A DNA stretch of 30,817 nucleotides, from assembly GCA_021809365.1 (NCBI GenBank), contig JAKBAC010000028.1:1-30817 (forward strand), in the 5' to 3' direction. The notes under the pieces were generated by a model. That model was given only the letters and a program-made list of their open reading frames with translations, had not been told where the DNA came from and searched no databases. Source of the DNA: Planctomycetota bacterium. GTDB taxonomy: Bacteria > Planctomycetota > Phycisphaerae > WQYP01. The translations under genes and the position numbers were made by a program. Shown here piece after piece: positions 8,283 through 17,157 of this stretch; the stretch's first letter is position 1, and each line of letters starts with the position of its first letter.

Positions 8283-8307
8283 GGCCGTGCGCCTCCTGGC
8301 TGAAAGA

Positions 8308-8562
8308 TTACTTTATAGAATATAGTTCCTGAATCGCCTTGGCCCGGCCCGGTTCCGATTGTTGCAGAATGGTCAGCGCGTCATGAATGAATTTCAGTCG
8401 TGGGTCGGATTGCAGAGCTGCGGCATCCGGAGCGCGATCCATGCGATCCAAGGCGGCGGCAAGTTCAATGAGCCGCGCCCGCGCTTCAAGAAAGTACATG
8501 TCCAGTACCTGTGAAGCATTCAATTTGCCGACGGATGTTCTGGAGGTTGTCATCATATCCAT
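8308..8562 (-). CDS. Small protein of unknown function, upstream of the EboB-like gene
   Basis: An 84-aa, largely helical soluble protein. It contains an Ala/Leu/Asp-rich helix (residues about 25-45) and a short DPRLKFIHDALTIL segment. GAGGAATGG precedes the ATG at 8562, a good ribosome binding site. It ends 25 bp before the EboB-like start, so the two are probably cotranscribed and may act together. I recognise no family. Confidence 0.65.
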   Translation of the reverse strand: MDMMTTSRTSVGKLNASQVLDMYFLEARARLIELAAALDRMDRAPDAAALQSDPRLKFIHDALTILQQSEPGRAKAIQELYSIK

Positions 8563-8892
8563 TCCTCTGAGGCGGTGGCCCCGGTTGGAACCAAGTCGCT
8601 AATCCAATGAATTGTAGCGTAGAAGGGCACCCGTGAGGAGTGTTGCCCGCGGACCGACGCTTGCAAGGGTGTGACCATAATTCCGGGCGAACGGCGAAAT
8701 CAGCGGCATAAATGCCGGCGCTAAGAGAAGGGTGCGTCCTGAAAACTCGCATCCCGGCACCACGCCCGGAAATCTTGCCACTCACCCGCTTGCAACGCCT
8801 GCCCAAATGGCTGGACTACTGGTCAAAGTCACAATCGGGCATAGAATATAAACAGTAATGAATGTTGGATTGCTTTTACAGGAGTATTTGCT
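8563..8892. other. Intergenic region between divergent genes
   Basis: 330 bp with no convincing gene. It must hold promoters for the 8308-8562 gene (minus) and the SYLF lipoprotein (plus). A TATAAA at 8847-8852 could be the -10 element of the latter, without a good -35 partner. Nothing else stands out. Confidence 0.5.
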
Positions 8893-9453
8893 ATGCGGTA
8901 CAATAAGACAAAGCTACTCCCGATGTTGGCGACAGTCGGCTTATTGGTCGGCTGCAGCTACAGCCCCACCACACCGGCTACGCATGTGGGCCGGGAATAT
9001 CTTTCGCAGCGCTGCTCGGCGGCGGTTGCGGAATTTAAGGAAGCCCGCCCGGATATGGGTAAGTGGATCAAATCGGCATACGCTTATGCGATATTGCCTT
9101 CGGTGGGTGCCGGTGCGATTGGCATTGGCGGCGCTTCTGGCCGCGGCGAAGTCATGCGGAATGGCAATTTGCTTGGCTATTGTAAGATGACGCAGGTGAA
9201 TATCGGCGCACAAATTGGCGGCCAAAGCTTTTCAGAATTGATTCTTTTCCACGATCAATACGCTTTGAGCCGGTTTGAATCAGGCCAAACCACATTTGAC
9301 GCCCGTGCCACGGCGGTGGCCGCGGCCAGCGGCGCGGGAACCGCCACGAATTACCAATACGGCGTGATGGTTTTTACTCTGCCGCAGAATGGGCTGATGG
9401 TGCAGGCGGCCATTGGCGGCCAGCACTTTACCTTTTCCCCGGTAGATCAATAG
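8893..9453 (+). CDS. SYLF (Ysc84-like) domain lipoprotein
   Basis: A 186-aa protein with a lipoprotein signal: a positively charged N-terminus, a hydrophobic stretch, and the lipobox LLVGC with Cys21 as the lipidated residue. The mature part fits the SYLF/Ysc84 lipid-binding domain: the helix AVAEFKEARPDMGKWIKSAYAYAILPSVGAG, then GIGGASGRGEV, the QVNIGAQIGGQSFSELILF block, and the closing GLMVQAAIGGQ. AGGAG lies nine bases before the ATG. It probably sits at the cell-envelope membrane. The exact role of bacterial SYLF proteins is not established. The amidase gene follows 39 bp downstream. Confidence 0.85.
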   Translation: MRYNKTKLLPMLATVGLLVGCSYSPTTPATHVGREYLSQRCSAAVAEFKEARPDMGKWIKSAYAYAILPSVGAGAIGIGGASGRGEVMRNGNLLGYCKMTQVNIGAQIGGQSFSELILFHDQYALSRFESGQTTFDARATAVAAASGAGTATNYQYGVMVFTLPQNGLMVQAAIGGQHFTFSPVDQ

Positions 9454-9492
9454 CGACTTTTGCATCGGGGCGGTATACATTGGAACTGACGC

Positions 9493-10098
9493 ATGACGCA
9501 AGCCGGTGACGATGGCCAACTGAAATATTTTCCGGGGGCCAAGCCAACGGTTGACGGCCTGGCGATACTCGAAACTCTTGAGATTGTGTCGCGCTCCAAG
9601 TTTACAATGGCCGAACCGCGGGTGGGTCAACTTGCACCCATGGGAACAATCCAGATGGTAACGGTGCACCATACTGGATTCCCACAGGCATGGTTGGTGG
9701 ATGGATTTAGCGCCACGGCACGGCATCTGGAAGAAATTCGGCAACTTCATTGTGATTCCGCCGGGCGAAATTGGGCGGATATTGCCTATCATTTTGCGGT
9801 GGATCGAAGGGGGCGCGTGTGGCAGTTGCGTGATGTGCGTTATCAGGGAGCGCATGTGAAGAACCACAACGCGAACAATATCGGTGTGGTGGCGCTGGGC
9901 AATTTCGATTTGCAGCAGCCACCTCCGATGCAGAGTGACGCGCTTCTGGCACTTTTGGAGTTTATGATCAGTGCGTATGGATTATCGGATATAACTACGC
10001 ATCGGCAACTGGCGGATACGCCGACATCGTGCCCTGGGGCCAATCTGCAGCGACTGCTCGATCGGCACGCCAGGAATTTGAAAAAGAGGCTTCAATGA
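9493..10098 (+). CDS. N-acetylmuramoyl-L-alanine amidase (Amidase_2/PGRP type)
   Basis: A 201-aa zinc amidase that should cleave the bond between N-acetylmuramic acid and L-alanine in peptidoglycan. Zinc ligands are visible: His59 or His60 (VTVHHTGFP), His170 (ITTHRQL) and Cys180 (TSCPG). The GRNWADIAYHFAVDRRGRVW block and the GAHVKNHNANNIG block are classic for the family. The first 50 residues are an extension lacking a signal peptide, so either export is unusual or it works inside the cell on recycled muropeptides. The end overlaps the DUF202 gene (ATGA). Confidence 0.88.
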   Translation: MTQAGDDGQLKYFPGAKPTVDGLAILETLEIVSRSKFTMAEPRVGQLAPMGTIQMVTVHHTGFPQAWLVDGFSATARHLEEIRQLHCDSAGRNWADIAYHFAVDRRGRVWQLRDVRYQGAHVKNHNANNIGVVALGNFDLQQPPPMQSDALLALLEFMISAYGLSDITTHRQLADTPTSCPGANLQRLLDRHARNLKKRLQ

Positions 10099-10487
10099 AT
10101 GCACCAACGGACGTCAAAATTGATCCGGCAACTGAAATGGCCGCCGAACGAACCATGTTGGCGTGGATTCGCACGGGCTTGGCATTGATGGGGTTTGGCT
10201 TTGTGGTGGCCAAGTTCGGGTTATTCCTGCAGAAGCTGGCGGAAATTAAGGACATTCACATTAAGGTCGCGGCGAATCAATCCGCATCGGTATGGATCGG
10301 CATTGTTCTGGTGCTGCTGGGCGTGGGAGTGAATGTGGCCGCGGCGATTCGCTTTTCAGCATTGATTCGGCGCTTACACGCGGGCGAACGAGCCAAGCCG
10401 ATGCGTTGGGAACTGGCCACAACTGTGGCCGTCATCATGGCGCTGATTGGTCTGGGTATCGCGGGCTATCTGCTGCGGCTGGGCTGA
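10095..10487 (+). CDS. DUF202 (YidH-like) inner-membrane protein
   Basis: A 130-aa protein with the DUF202 signature near the N-terminus (AAERTMLAWIRTGLALMGFGF), followed by three membrane helices: about residues 27-48, 65-90 and 105-128. ATG 10095 sits in the amidase stop and has AAAAAGAGG upstream, so the two are coupled. The function of DUF202 proteins is unknown. It is a small integral membrane protein, probably of the cytoplasmic membrane. Confidence 0.85.
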   Translation: MNAPTDVKIDPATEMAAERTMLAWIRTGLALMGFGFVVAKFGLFLQKLAEIKDIHIKVAANQSASVWIGIVLVLLGVGVNVAAAIRFSALIRRLHAGERAKPMRWELATTVAVIMALIGLGIAGYLLRLG

Positions 10488-10634
10488 GGCTCGGGCCCGG
10501 GCGTCCGCTCCGACCACGGCAACGGCACCGCATTATCATGACGGTGCTCCAAGGGATGTTCTTTCCAATTCCCGATAAAAAACGGGCACATCCGACTCGG
10601 AGCCATTCATGACATTTTATGTGGAGCCGCCCAT

Positions 10635-12626
10635 TCATTTTTTCTCAGATACGGATTGCGTGGCTGCGCGTGTATGCGGCCAGGGGTTTACATTGGTCAA
10701 CAGGGTAATTCGGACGTTTCTCCCCTTGGCGATTTTAATGCCCTTATACCAGTCCCAGATAAAGTACCGCACATGGTGTGCATTGAAATAGGCCAGCGCC
10801 CGACGATCCGCCACAATACAATATTTGTGTTTAATGTCGATGCGTGGTTGGCCCTTGCGGCAAAATTGCACTTGCCGCAACACGTCCGCCGGGCCGGGAA
10901 ATAAATGTACTCCGCCCCGCGCATAAAATACCAGACTGGGTTCAAGATACCCCACGGCTCCAAGCTCAAAGCCGTCCGTGCGCAAGCGCCGCATCTGTGC
11001 GCCGGCCTCCCGGCTGATCTGCAATGCCTTGATACTCGGAAGTGTGGACACGTCCGCGATCATCAATGTCAGACCAAAACAAAGCACCGTCACATAAGGC
11101 CAGGCCGGCAGATTCCACGATATTGCCCCCGCCACGCCGGTGGCGATCAGCGCGGCAGCCAGTGGAATAAGGAAATCGAATTCTTTGGAATGCTGCGGCA
11201 AGAGCATGGTCCATCCGGCCACCACGGCACCGATTCCCAGGGCAATCCAGATCGCCATCCATACCCACCGTGCTGTGGCAAACCACTTCGGAGCCAATAC
11301 GTCCGTCAGCCGATGCCAGCTTTGCACCAACGTATCCGCACAAAGAATCGCCAGTGGAATAAATAAGGGTAAAACATACTCCACCATCTTGGTTGCAATG
11401 CACTCAAAAATCAGCCATGACGGGATGATCCACGCCAGAAGAAATTGGTATGGCGATGGATCAATGGACATGACCAGTTTACCCCGGGCGCGGCGAATCG
11501 CGTGATACGCCGCCGGCACCAGTAAAACACTCCAAGGCCAGAATATGGCCCATATAACCAGCAGGTAAAATCCCGGCGGCTCGCCATGCCCCTGCAGGCC
11601 GCTGGAGGTGCGACGCACGAGATTTTGATTAAGCATTTCTTCAATGAGCTTGCCATGTGTGGCTTGCCACGCGGCGATAAACCATGGCAGTACCAGCAGG
11701 AGCAGAATTCCCATTCCCAACAATGGGCGCAAACGCCGCCACCAGTTCCAATTGCCTTTCCGGACAACTCCATAAAGCAATTCCGGCAGATGAACAATGC
11801 GGCGCTCCAGCGAGCTCTTCCACCATGCGCGGATCAAGTCCGCGGCTTTTCCCGTGGTGATCGACAGCGCGACCATCGTCGCGAGTACAAAAATGGGTGT
11901 GACGCCTTTGGTCATAATTCCGGCGGCCATGGAGGCCCAGAAAAGCAACACAACCCAGAACGATACATGTGTAGGACGCATCACATACGATTCATTGAGC
12001 ACCTCGCCACCGGTGGAATCCTGAAGTTGATCAACGCGCGGCTGGAGTTTCAGCTCGCCATCATCCGTGGATTGCGCATCCCACGCCTCCCACACGCAGG
12101 CCATGCACACCGTGGTGAAGAAAATCATGACGGAATCGGCGGTGGCCAGACGGGTTTCCACAAAAAACAGCGTCGCCACTGATAGCATCAAGGCGGACAG
12201 CAGGCCCGCCGCCCGGCCAAAACGCAGCCCCGCCATCCAATACACCACCAGCAATGTCAGCGTTCCGAAGAGAACACTCGGTAGTCGTGCCGCCATGCCG
12301 CTGACGCCGAAGATTTTGTAACTGATGTCCATCAACCAATAAATCACCGGCGGCTTGTCCGGGCGCAATGCGCCGTCAAAACGGGGCACTATCAGATTGC
12401 CACTGGCCAGCATTTCCCGCGCGGCTTCGGCAAACCGCGGCTCATCACGGTCAAACAAAGGAATGCGGGCCAGGCCCGGCAGATACAATGCCCCCGCCAG
12501 CAGGATAATCAGCAGGCCGTCCTCCCAACTCCACCATCGTTTTCCAGTTTTTTTAGTTTCGCGATTGAAAGCCATCTTGACTTCGTCCAAAAACAAATCC
12601 TTGCCGAAACTATACGGCAGCATCAC
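10635..12626 (-). CDS. ArnT-like lipid-dependent glycosyltransferase (GT83/PMT fold)
   Basis: A 663-aa polytopic membrane protein. The first luminal loop carries LFDRDEPRFAEAAREML, the acidic catalytic motif of ArnT and related PMT-type enzymes, which take a sugar from a polyprenyl phosphate. A second signature, PDKPPVIYWLM, follows. Ten or more hydrophobic helices run to about residue 560, then comes a soluble C-terminal domain. It should transfer a sugar to an outer-membrane lipid or to protein at the periplasmic face; the acceptor cannot be deduced. The start could be GTG 12626, ATG 12623 or ATG 12575, the last being just before the KKTGKRWWSWEDG segment that leads into the first helix. 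A loop around residues 185-215 (DAQSTDDGELKLQP) is unusually polar. It is monocistronic and divergent from rpoN. Confidence 0.82.
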   Translation of the reverse strand: MMLPYSFGKDLFLDEVKMAFNRETKKTGKRWWSWEDGLLIILLAGALYLPGLARIPLFDRDEPRFAEAAREMLASGNLIVPRFDGALRPDKPPVIYWLMDISYKIFGVSGMAARLPSVLFGTLTLLVVYWMAGLRFGRAAGLLSALMLSVATLFFVETRLATADSVMIFFTTVCMACVWEAWDAQSTDDGELKLQPRVDQLQDSTGGEVLNESYVMRPTHVSFWVVLLFWASMAAGIMTKGVTPIFVLATMVALSITTGKAADLIRAWWKSSLERRIVHLPELLYGVVRKGNWNWWRRLRPLLGMGILLLLVLPWFIAAWQATHGKLIEEMLNQNLVRRTSSGLQGHGEPPGFYLLVIWAIFWPWSVLLVPAAYHAIRRARGKLVMSIDPSPYQFLLAWIIPSWLIFECIATKMVEYVLPLFIPLAILCADTLVQSWHRLTDVLAPKWFATARWVWMAIWIALGIGAVVAGWTMLLPQHSKEFDFLIPLAAALIATGVAGAISWNLPAWPYVTVLCFGLTLMIADVSTLPSIKALQISREAGAQMRRLRTDGFELGAVGYLEPSLVFYARGGVHLFPGPADVLRQVQFCRKGQPRIDIKHKYCIVADRRALAYFNAHHVRYFIWDWYKGIKIAKGRNVRITLLTNVNPWPHTRAATQSVSEKK

Positions 12627-12646
12627 GTATGCGGCTAGTCCTGCAA

Positions 12647-12663
12647 CGCTACTGGGATAGTGC
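12647..12663. repeat. 17-bp motif shared with the palindrome at 22322-22371
   Basis: CGCTACTGGGATAGTGC here matches one arm of the palindrome (22331-22347) at 16 of 17 positions. It lies about 25 bp upstream of the earliest start codon of the glycosyltransferase gene and could be an operator half-site. Confidence 0.4.
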
Positions 12664-12699
12664 GTCGCATAAATAACCCCATTCGAACGGCATATCCGA

Positions 12700-12705
12700 T
12701 ATAAT
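12700..12705 (+). promoter_or_regulatory. Possible -10 element of rpoN
   Basis: A perfect TATAAT 55 bp upstream of the rpoN ATG. No clear -35 element stands at 16-18 bp, so the call is tentative. Confidence 0.28.
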
Positions 12706-12759
12706 TAAAAGCTGGTTTTACGCGGCGGAAGGATTCCGTCCGCCAGAGGGTTTGGTTTC

Positions 12760-14238
12760 ATGCGGTTAGACGCCTCTCAACACATGCGAATGGAGCAGCG
12801 GATGAAGCTGGCTCCACGGATGATTCAGTCCATGGAGATACTCCAGTTGCCCATGATGGCCCTGGAGGAACGCATAGACCAGGAATTGTCAGCCAATCCA
12901 GTGCTTGAACGCGAAGACTCTTCCGTTGACCAAGGCCCGGATTTGGCACCGGTCGCCGGAATGCCACCAGAAGCCGCCACACCATCGGCCGGCGAGTCCA
13001 ATGTCCCGGACGCGCCGGAACACGAACCGATAACGCCCAATTTTGATGATTATTCTTCCAGCTCCCGCATTTCTTCCGCCAAAGCCGGAGATCGTGATCC
13101 CAAGATGGAGGCGATGGCCAACACAGCCGCGCCGGGAGCGTCGCTGCAGGAAGAATTGCATCACCAATGGAGTCTGGTGGAGGATATTGATCCGGCCATC
13201 CTTCGCGCCGGATCGGTATTGATTGACTGGGTGGATGAGGACGGCTTCCTGCGCGACAGCCTGGACACAATTTGCCGCGATCTTCCATCGGGAGTTCGGC
13301 GGGAGCACCTTGAACAGGCGCTACCGATTCTTCAAGAGCGGATGGAACCGGCCGGCGTGTGCGCCCGTGATTTGAAGGAATCACTGCTTTTACAAATTGA
13401 CGCCCTTGTTCGGGATCAAGGCCTGGATTTAAGCATGGCGCGTACGCTGATCAGCCATCATCTTGATGATTTGGAGCTTAACCGCCTGCCGCAGATCGCC
13501 GCTAAAACCGGCTGGACGCTGGACCACATCAATGAAGCCCGCGCTTTTATGGCCCGGCATTTGCACCCGCGCCCGGGGCGGCAGGTGGTGGATCGGCAGG
13601 TTCCGACGGTCACGCCCGATGCAATCATTGAACCCGATGACCAAACCGGTGAATACCGCATACGCCTTACCGATGACCGCCTGCCACGGCTATGCGTTAA
13701 TTCCATGTACAGCCGGATGGCGCGGGCACGCTCGGTGGATGCCGGAACCCGGCAATTTATTTCCAACAATATCCGCAATGCGCGCTGGCTCATTGAAGCG
13801 ATTGAACAGCGGCGAAATACCCTGCTGAGAGTATTGCGCGTGGTGGTCGATGCGCAGAAGGAATTTATTGAAATGGGATCGGAGTTTCTCAAGCCACTGC
13901 CCATGACCGGCGTCGCCGATCAACTTGGGGTGCATGTGGCCACCGTCAGTCGGGCGGTAGCTGAAAAATATATTCAAACACCGCGCGGCATTTTTCCGCT
14001 GCGCGCATTTTTCAGCGGCGGGATGGAGAATTCGTCCGGCGAATCGGTCAGCTTTGACGCCATCAAAGCGAAACTCATGGAAGTTCTGGCTCAGGAAGAT
14101 AAGCAGGATCCGCTCAATGATGATCAACTTGTCGAAAAGCTCAAAGCCAAGGGCCTTACCCTGGCGCGCCGCACCGTGGCAAAATACCGCAAAATATGCA
14201 AAATCGCTCCCGCCCGCCAACGCCGTCAGTACACCTGA
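12760..14238 (+). CDS. rpoN: RNA polymerase sigma-54 factor RpoN
   Basis: A 492-aa sigma-54 factor that directs RNA polymerase to -24/-12 promoters and needs AAA+ activators. Region I (residues 1-50) has the Gln/Leu-rich helix with LAPRMIQSMEILQLPMMAL and ELSANPVLE. An acidic, Pro-rich region II follows (about 50-130). The core-binding domain is about 130-330. The DNA-binding part has the HTH block VADQLGVHVATVSRAVAEKY and the invariant RpoN box ARRTVAKYR at 469-477. A short basic tail follows the box. AGAGGG precedes the ATG. No bacterial enhancer-binding protein is encoded in the window. Confidence 0.97.
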   Translation: MRLDASQHMRMEQRMKLAPRMIQSMEILQLPMMALEERIDQELSANPVLEREDSSVDQGPDLAPVAGMPPEAATPSAGESNVPDAPEHEPITPNFDDYSSSSRISSAKAGDRDPKMEAMANTAAPGASLQEELHHQWSLVEDIDPAILRAGSVLIDWVDEDGFLRDSLDTICRDLPSGVRREHLEQALPILQERMEPAGVCARDLKESLLLQIDALVRDQGLDLSMARTLISHHLDDLELNRLPQIAAKTGWTLDHINEARAFMARHLHPRPGRQVVDRQVPTVTPDAIIEPDDQTGEYRIRLTDDRLPRLCVNSMYSRMARARSVDAGTRQFISNNIRNARWLIEAIEQRRNTLLRVLRVVVDAQKEFIEMGSEFLKPLPMTGVADQLGVHVATVSRAVAEKYIQTPRGIFPLRAFFSGGMENSSGESVSFDAIKAKLMEVLAQEDKQDPLNDDQLVEKLKAKGLTLARRTVAKYRKICKIAPARQRRQYT

Positions 14239-14329
14239 CCCAAACCGTGTTCACTTGCATTATTTTAACAAACTTGCTATGACTATCTGAACAACGGCGG
14301 ATCTCCGGGGCTTTTGTTCCCGCTGATTC

Positions 14330-14392
14330 GCCATCCCGGTTTGCCGGGACGGCGGCCTGGTTGGGCGCTGGTGTAATCCGCCGTGCGGCGGA
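14330..14392 (+). other. Two leader hairpins upstream of ilvB
   Basis: TCCCGG/CCGGGA flanked by GCC/GGC forms a 9-pair stem with one mismatch at 14330-14353. TCCGCC/GGCGGA forms a six-pair stem at 14377-14392. Both lie in the 200-bp rpoN-ilvB gap. No leader peptide rich in Ile, Leu or Val and no T-box-like sequence was seen, so attenuation is only possible. Confidence 0.3.
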
Positions 14393-14438
14393 CGCCTGCC
14401 AACCTTTCCAATGCAGCCGAATGTTGTATGAGGTCTTT

Positions 14439-16328
14439 ATGTCCAGCACTTCCCTTAGCGGGGGAGCGGCCACAGCGCCAGCTCCCAAAACGCCCACGAA
14501 GCAGAACAAGCCCGCAAACTTGACCCAGCCAGGGGTCTCCATCCAGGCTGGAGCCGAAACCAGCAATGAGCTTCCGGTTCTCGGCCAGCCCACGGGTCTG
14601 ACCGATCGATACACCGGGAAAAGCGGCGCACAGATACTCTTGCAGATGCTTATTGAGCACGGTGTAACGGATGCTTTCGGATACCCCGGCGGCGCGATTT
14701 TGCCGACATTTGATCAACTTTATGATGCCAAATTGAACTTTATCCTGGTGCGGCATGAACAGGGGGCCGGTCACATGGCGGACGGCTACGCCCGCGCTAC
14801 CGGCAAGCCCGGCATCGTCATTGTCACCAGCGGTCCGGGTGCCACCAACACCGTGACTCCGTTGGCCACCGCCTACATGGATTCGATTCCGATGATCGTT
14901 TTTTCCGGTCAGGTTCGAACGTATGTAATTGGTAATGACGCGTTTCAGGAAGCGGATGTCACGGGCATTACGCGCCCGGTGACGAAGCGCAATTACCTTG
15001 TGAAAAATGTCAAAGATTTGCCGCGGATCATCAACGAGGCCTTTATCATTGCCACAACGGGTCGGCCCGGCCCCGTGCTCGTGGACCTGCCCGTGGATGT
15101 GACCACCAACAAGGTGGAGGGGGCCATTGATGACACGCCCTGGCTGCCCGGCTATAAAACCTATCGCCTCGGTCACAGCCGGATGGTGAAAGCCGCCGCC
15201 GAAATGATCAACGCGGCCGAGCGCCCGGTTCTGTATGTGGGCGGCGGTGCCATTATCAGTGGGGCGTGGCAGGAAGTCCGCGCTTTGGCGGAGAAGGGCA
15301 ATATCCCCTGTACGACGACTTTGCTGGGCCTGGGCGCGTTTGATGAAAATAGTCCATTGAGCCTGCACATGCTGGGCATGCACGGCGGTGCTTACGCCAA
15401 TTATGCCGTGCAGGATGCCGATTGTCTTATCGCCATTGGTGCGCGTTTTGATGATCGCGTGACCGGCAATCTAAAACTCTTTGCGCCCAAAGCCAAAATT
15501 GTGCATCTGGATATTGATCCCACGAGTATCAGCAAGAGCGTCAAGGTGGATGTGCCCGTGGTGGGCGATGCCCGCCTGTGCCTCAAGGACATGATGCAGC
15601 ACATTGAACATCGTCCCCGCAAGCAATGGCTCGAACAGATCGCGGCATGGAAGGCCAAGTTTCCATTTGCCTATCGGGATGATTCCACCCTGGCCAAGCC
15701 GCAGGCGATTATTGAGGCGATTAACCAGGCCACCGCCGGCAAAGCTATTTTCACCACCGGCGTGGGCCAGCATCAAATGTGGGCCGCGCAGTTTATTCGA
15801 TGGAGCATTCCCCGCAGTATGATAACCAGCGGCGGCCTTGGAACCATGGGGTACGGCCTTCCGGCCGCCATCGGCGCGCAGGTGGCGCGCCCGCGGGAAC
15901 TGGTCATAGATATTGACGGCGATGGTTCATTTATCATGACAGCCATGGAGTTGGCCACCATCCATCAGTACAACCTGCCGGTGAAAATCGCCATCTTGAA
16001 CAATAACTTTCAGGGCATGGTCCGCCAATGGCAGAAACTTTTTTACGGCGGTCGATTCAGCAATTCAAAGATGGTCAATCCGAATTTCGCGGCCATGGCG
16101 GAAAGCTTCGGTATTCGCGGCATCCGATGTGAGAAGAAAGCGGATGTACGGAAAGTCGTGGATGAGATGATTCGTCATCCGGGGCCATGCCTGGTGGATT
16201 TTATCTGCGAAACCGATGAGAACGTTTACCCCATGGTGCCCAGCGGAAAGGGAATCCATGAGATGGACCTGGGAATCGTCGGATCCGCTCCGCCCAATAT
16301 GGAACGTGATATGGGCACGCTGGCGTAG
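14439..16328 (+). CDS. ilvB: Acetolactate synthase large (catalytic) subunit
   Basis: A 629-aa ThDP enzyme that condenses two pyruvates to 2-acetolactate, or pyruvate with 2-oxobutyrate, as the first shared step of valine, leucine and isoleucine synthesis. The catalytic Glu107 lies in RHEQGAGHMADGYAR. The middle domain holds the FAD-binding IAIGARFDDRVTG. The ThDP/Mg motif runs from GDGSF to about 30 residues later at ILNNN. FQGMVRQWQ, next to it, is typical of AHAS. The first 57 residues are an unusual Ala/Pro/Thr-rich extension before the normal start of the fold (SGAQILLQML). ATG 14439 is chosen because GAGG stands just before it; the frame is open 26 codons further upstream. ilvN follows after 174 bp. 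Confidence 0.96.
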   Translation: MSSTSLSGGAATAPAPKTPTKQNKPANLTQPGVSIQAGAETSNELPVLGQPTGLTDRYTGKSGAQILLQMLIEHGVTDAFGYPGGAILPTFDQLYDAKLNFILVRHEQGAGHMADGYARATGKPGIVIVTSGPGATNTVTPLATAYMDSIPMIVFSGQVRTYVIGNDAFQEADVTGITRPVTKRNYLVKNVKDLPRIINEAFIIATTGRPGPVLVDLPVDVTTNKVEGAIDDTPWLPGYKTYRLGHSRMVKAAAEMINAAERPVLYVGGGAIISGAWQEVRALAEKGNIPCTTTLLGLGAFDENSPLSLHMLGMHGGAYANYAVQDADCLIAIGARFDDRVTGNLKLFAPKAKIVHLDIDPTSISKSVKVDVPVVGDARLCLKDMMQHIEHRPRKQWLEQIAAWKAKFPFAYRDDSTLAKPQAIIEAINQATAGKAIFTTGVGQHQMWAAQFIRWSIPRSMITSGGLGTMGYGLPAAIGAQVARPRELVIDIDGDGSFIMTAMELATIHQYNLPVKIAILNNNFQGMVRQWQKLFYGGRFSNSKMVNPNFAAMAESFGIRGIRCEKKADVRKVVDEMIRHPGPCLVDFICETDENVYPMVPSGKGIHEMDLGIVGSAPPNMERDMGTLA

Positions 16329-16403
16329 GCCTGAATGGCGCCGGCGGGTGAATTCGCCGGTGCGCGCTGGCTAACCCATCCGGTGGTTGATCTCATCCCT
16401 GGA

Positions 16404-16428
16404 AAACAACCGCCGCGGTGTTGTTTTT
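16404..16428 (+). terminator. Terminator-like hairpin between ilvB and ilvN
   Basis: AAAACAAC plus CGC pairs with GCG plus GTTGTTTT across a short loop, with a two-base bulge, and ends in a T-run. It could reduce read-through from ilvB into ilvN and set the subunit ratio. Confidence 0.35.
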
Positions 16429-16502
16429 GGAATCACAGCGCGGCCACGCGCCCGGCACCGGGTTACAGTTGATTTGCGGACAATTTTTAAATTGGAGTAT
16501 TG

Positions 16503-17096
16503 ATGATGCGTCATATTTTAACGGCATTGGTGATGAATGAGCCGGGCGTGCTATCGCATGTGGCCAATATGTTTTCCGCCCGGGGATTTAATATCGATTC
16601 TCTGGTCGTGGGGCGCACCGAGGATCCGAAGTTGTCGCGCATGACGATTGTAGTGATCGCGGATGAGCGCACTTTGGAGCATGTACGCAAGCAACTGGCC
16701 AAGATCGTCACCGTGGTCAAGGTGCGGGATTACAAGGATGCGCCTTTTGTGGCACGGGATTTAATGCTCGTGAAGCTGGGGGTCACGCCGCGCACCCGCA
16801 GTGAAATTATCGAATTGGCCGACTTGTTTCGTGGCCGTGTGGTGGATGTGGGCCATCAGGCCATCATGGTGGAACTTTCCGGTGAAGAAGAAAAACTCGA
16901 TGCGTTCGTGGAACTGGTGCGGCCCTACGGTATTCGTGAGTTGGCCCGCACGGGCGTCATTGCCATGGCCCGCGGCGCGCAGGGCGGCGGCGATGATTCC
17001 ATGGAGCACGCCACGGAACCGGCGCGGATGGTCAAACCCGTCGCCGGCAAGCGTCAACCGACGCAAGCGGAAATTGAAGCCACGCCGCCCGGGTGA
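16503..17096 (+). CDS. ilvN: Acetolactate synthase small (regulatory) subunit
   Basis: A 197-aa regulatory subunit that activates the IlvB enzyme and makes it sensitive to valine. The N-terminal ACT domain (residues 1-76) begins HILTALVMNEPGVLSHVANM and includes RGFNIDSLVVG. The C-terminal domain (about 80-160) includes RDLMLVKLGV and RGRVVDVGHQAIMVELSG. The last 35 residues are a non-conserved tail. TTGGAG at 16492-16497 precedes ATG 16503. The last two codons and the stop lie within the 71-bp direct repeat, so this end is the left boundary of the putative island. Confidence 0.95.
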   Translation: MMRHILTALVMNEPGVLSHVANMFSARGFNIDSLVVGRTEDPKLSRMTIVVIADERTLEHVRKQLAKIVTVVKVRDYKDAPFVARDLMLVKLGVTPRTRSEIIELADLFRGRVVDVGHQAIMVELSGEEEKLDAFVELVRPYGIRELARTGVIAMARGAQGGGDDSMEHATEPARMVKPVAGKRQPTQAEIEATPPG

Positions 17097-17157
17097 AGCG
17101 TGCCGCCAACCGGATGGCAAGATCGTGCTGGTTAAAATAATTCTGAAACTGCGCCCG
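17087..17157 (+). repeat. 71-bp direct repeat, left copy (candidate att site)
   Basis: Identical at 70 of 71 positions to 27079-27149, in the same orientation. The single difference is 17144 (T here, G there). The copy starts in the last codons of ilvN and ends in GCGCCCG, the complement of the last bases of the tRNA-Arg acceptor stem. The copies are 9,992 bp apart. Confidence 0.85.

Noticed and set aside
7323..8303. 326-aa plus-strand ORF opposite the EboB-like gene
   Set aside because: The minus strand carries clear TatD motifs and a strong ribosome binding site; the plus reading is a shadow.
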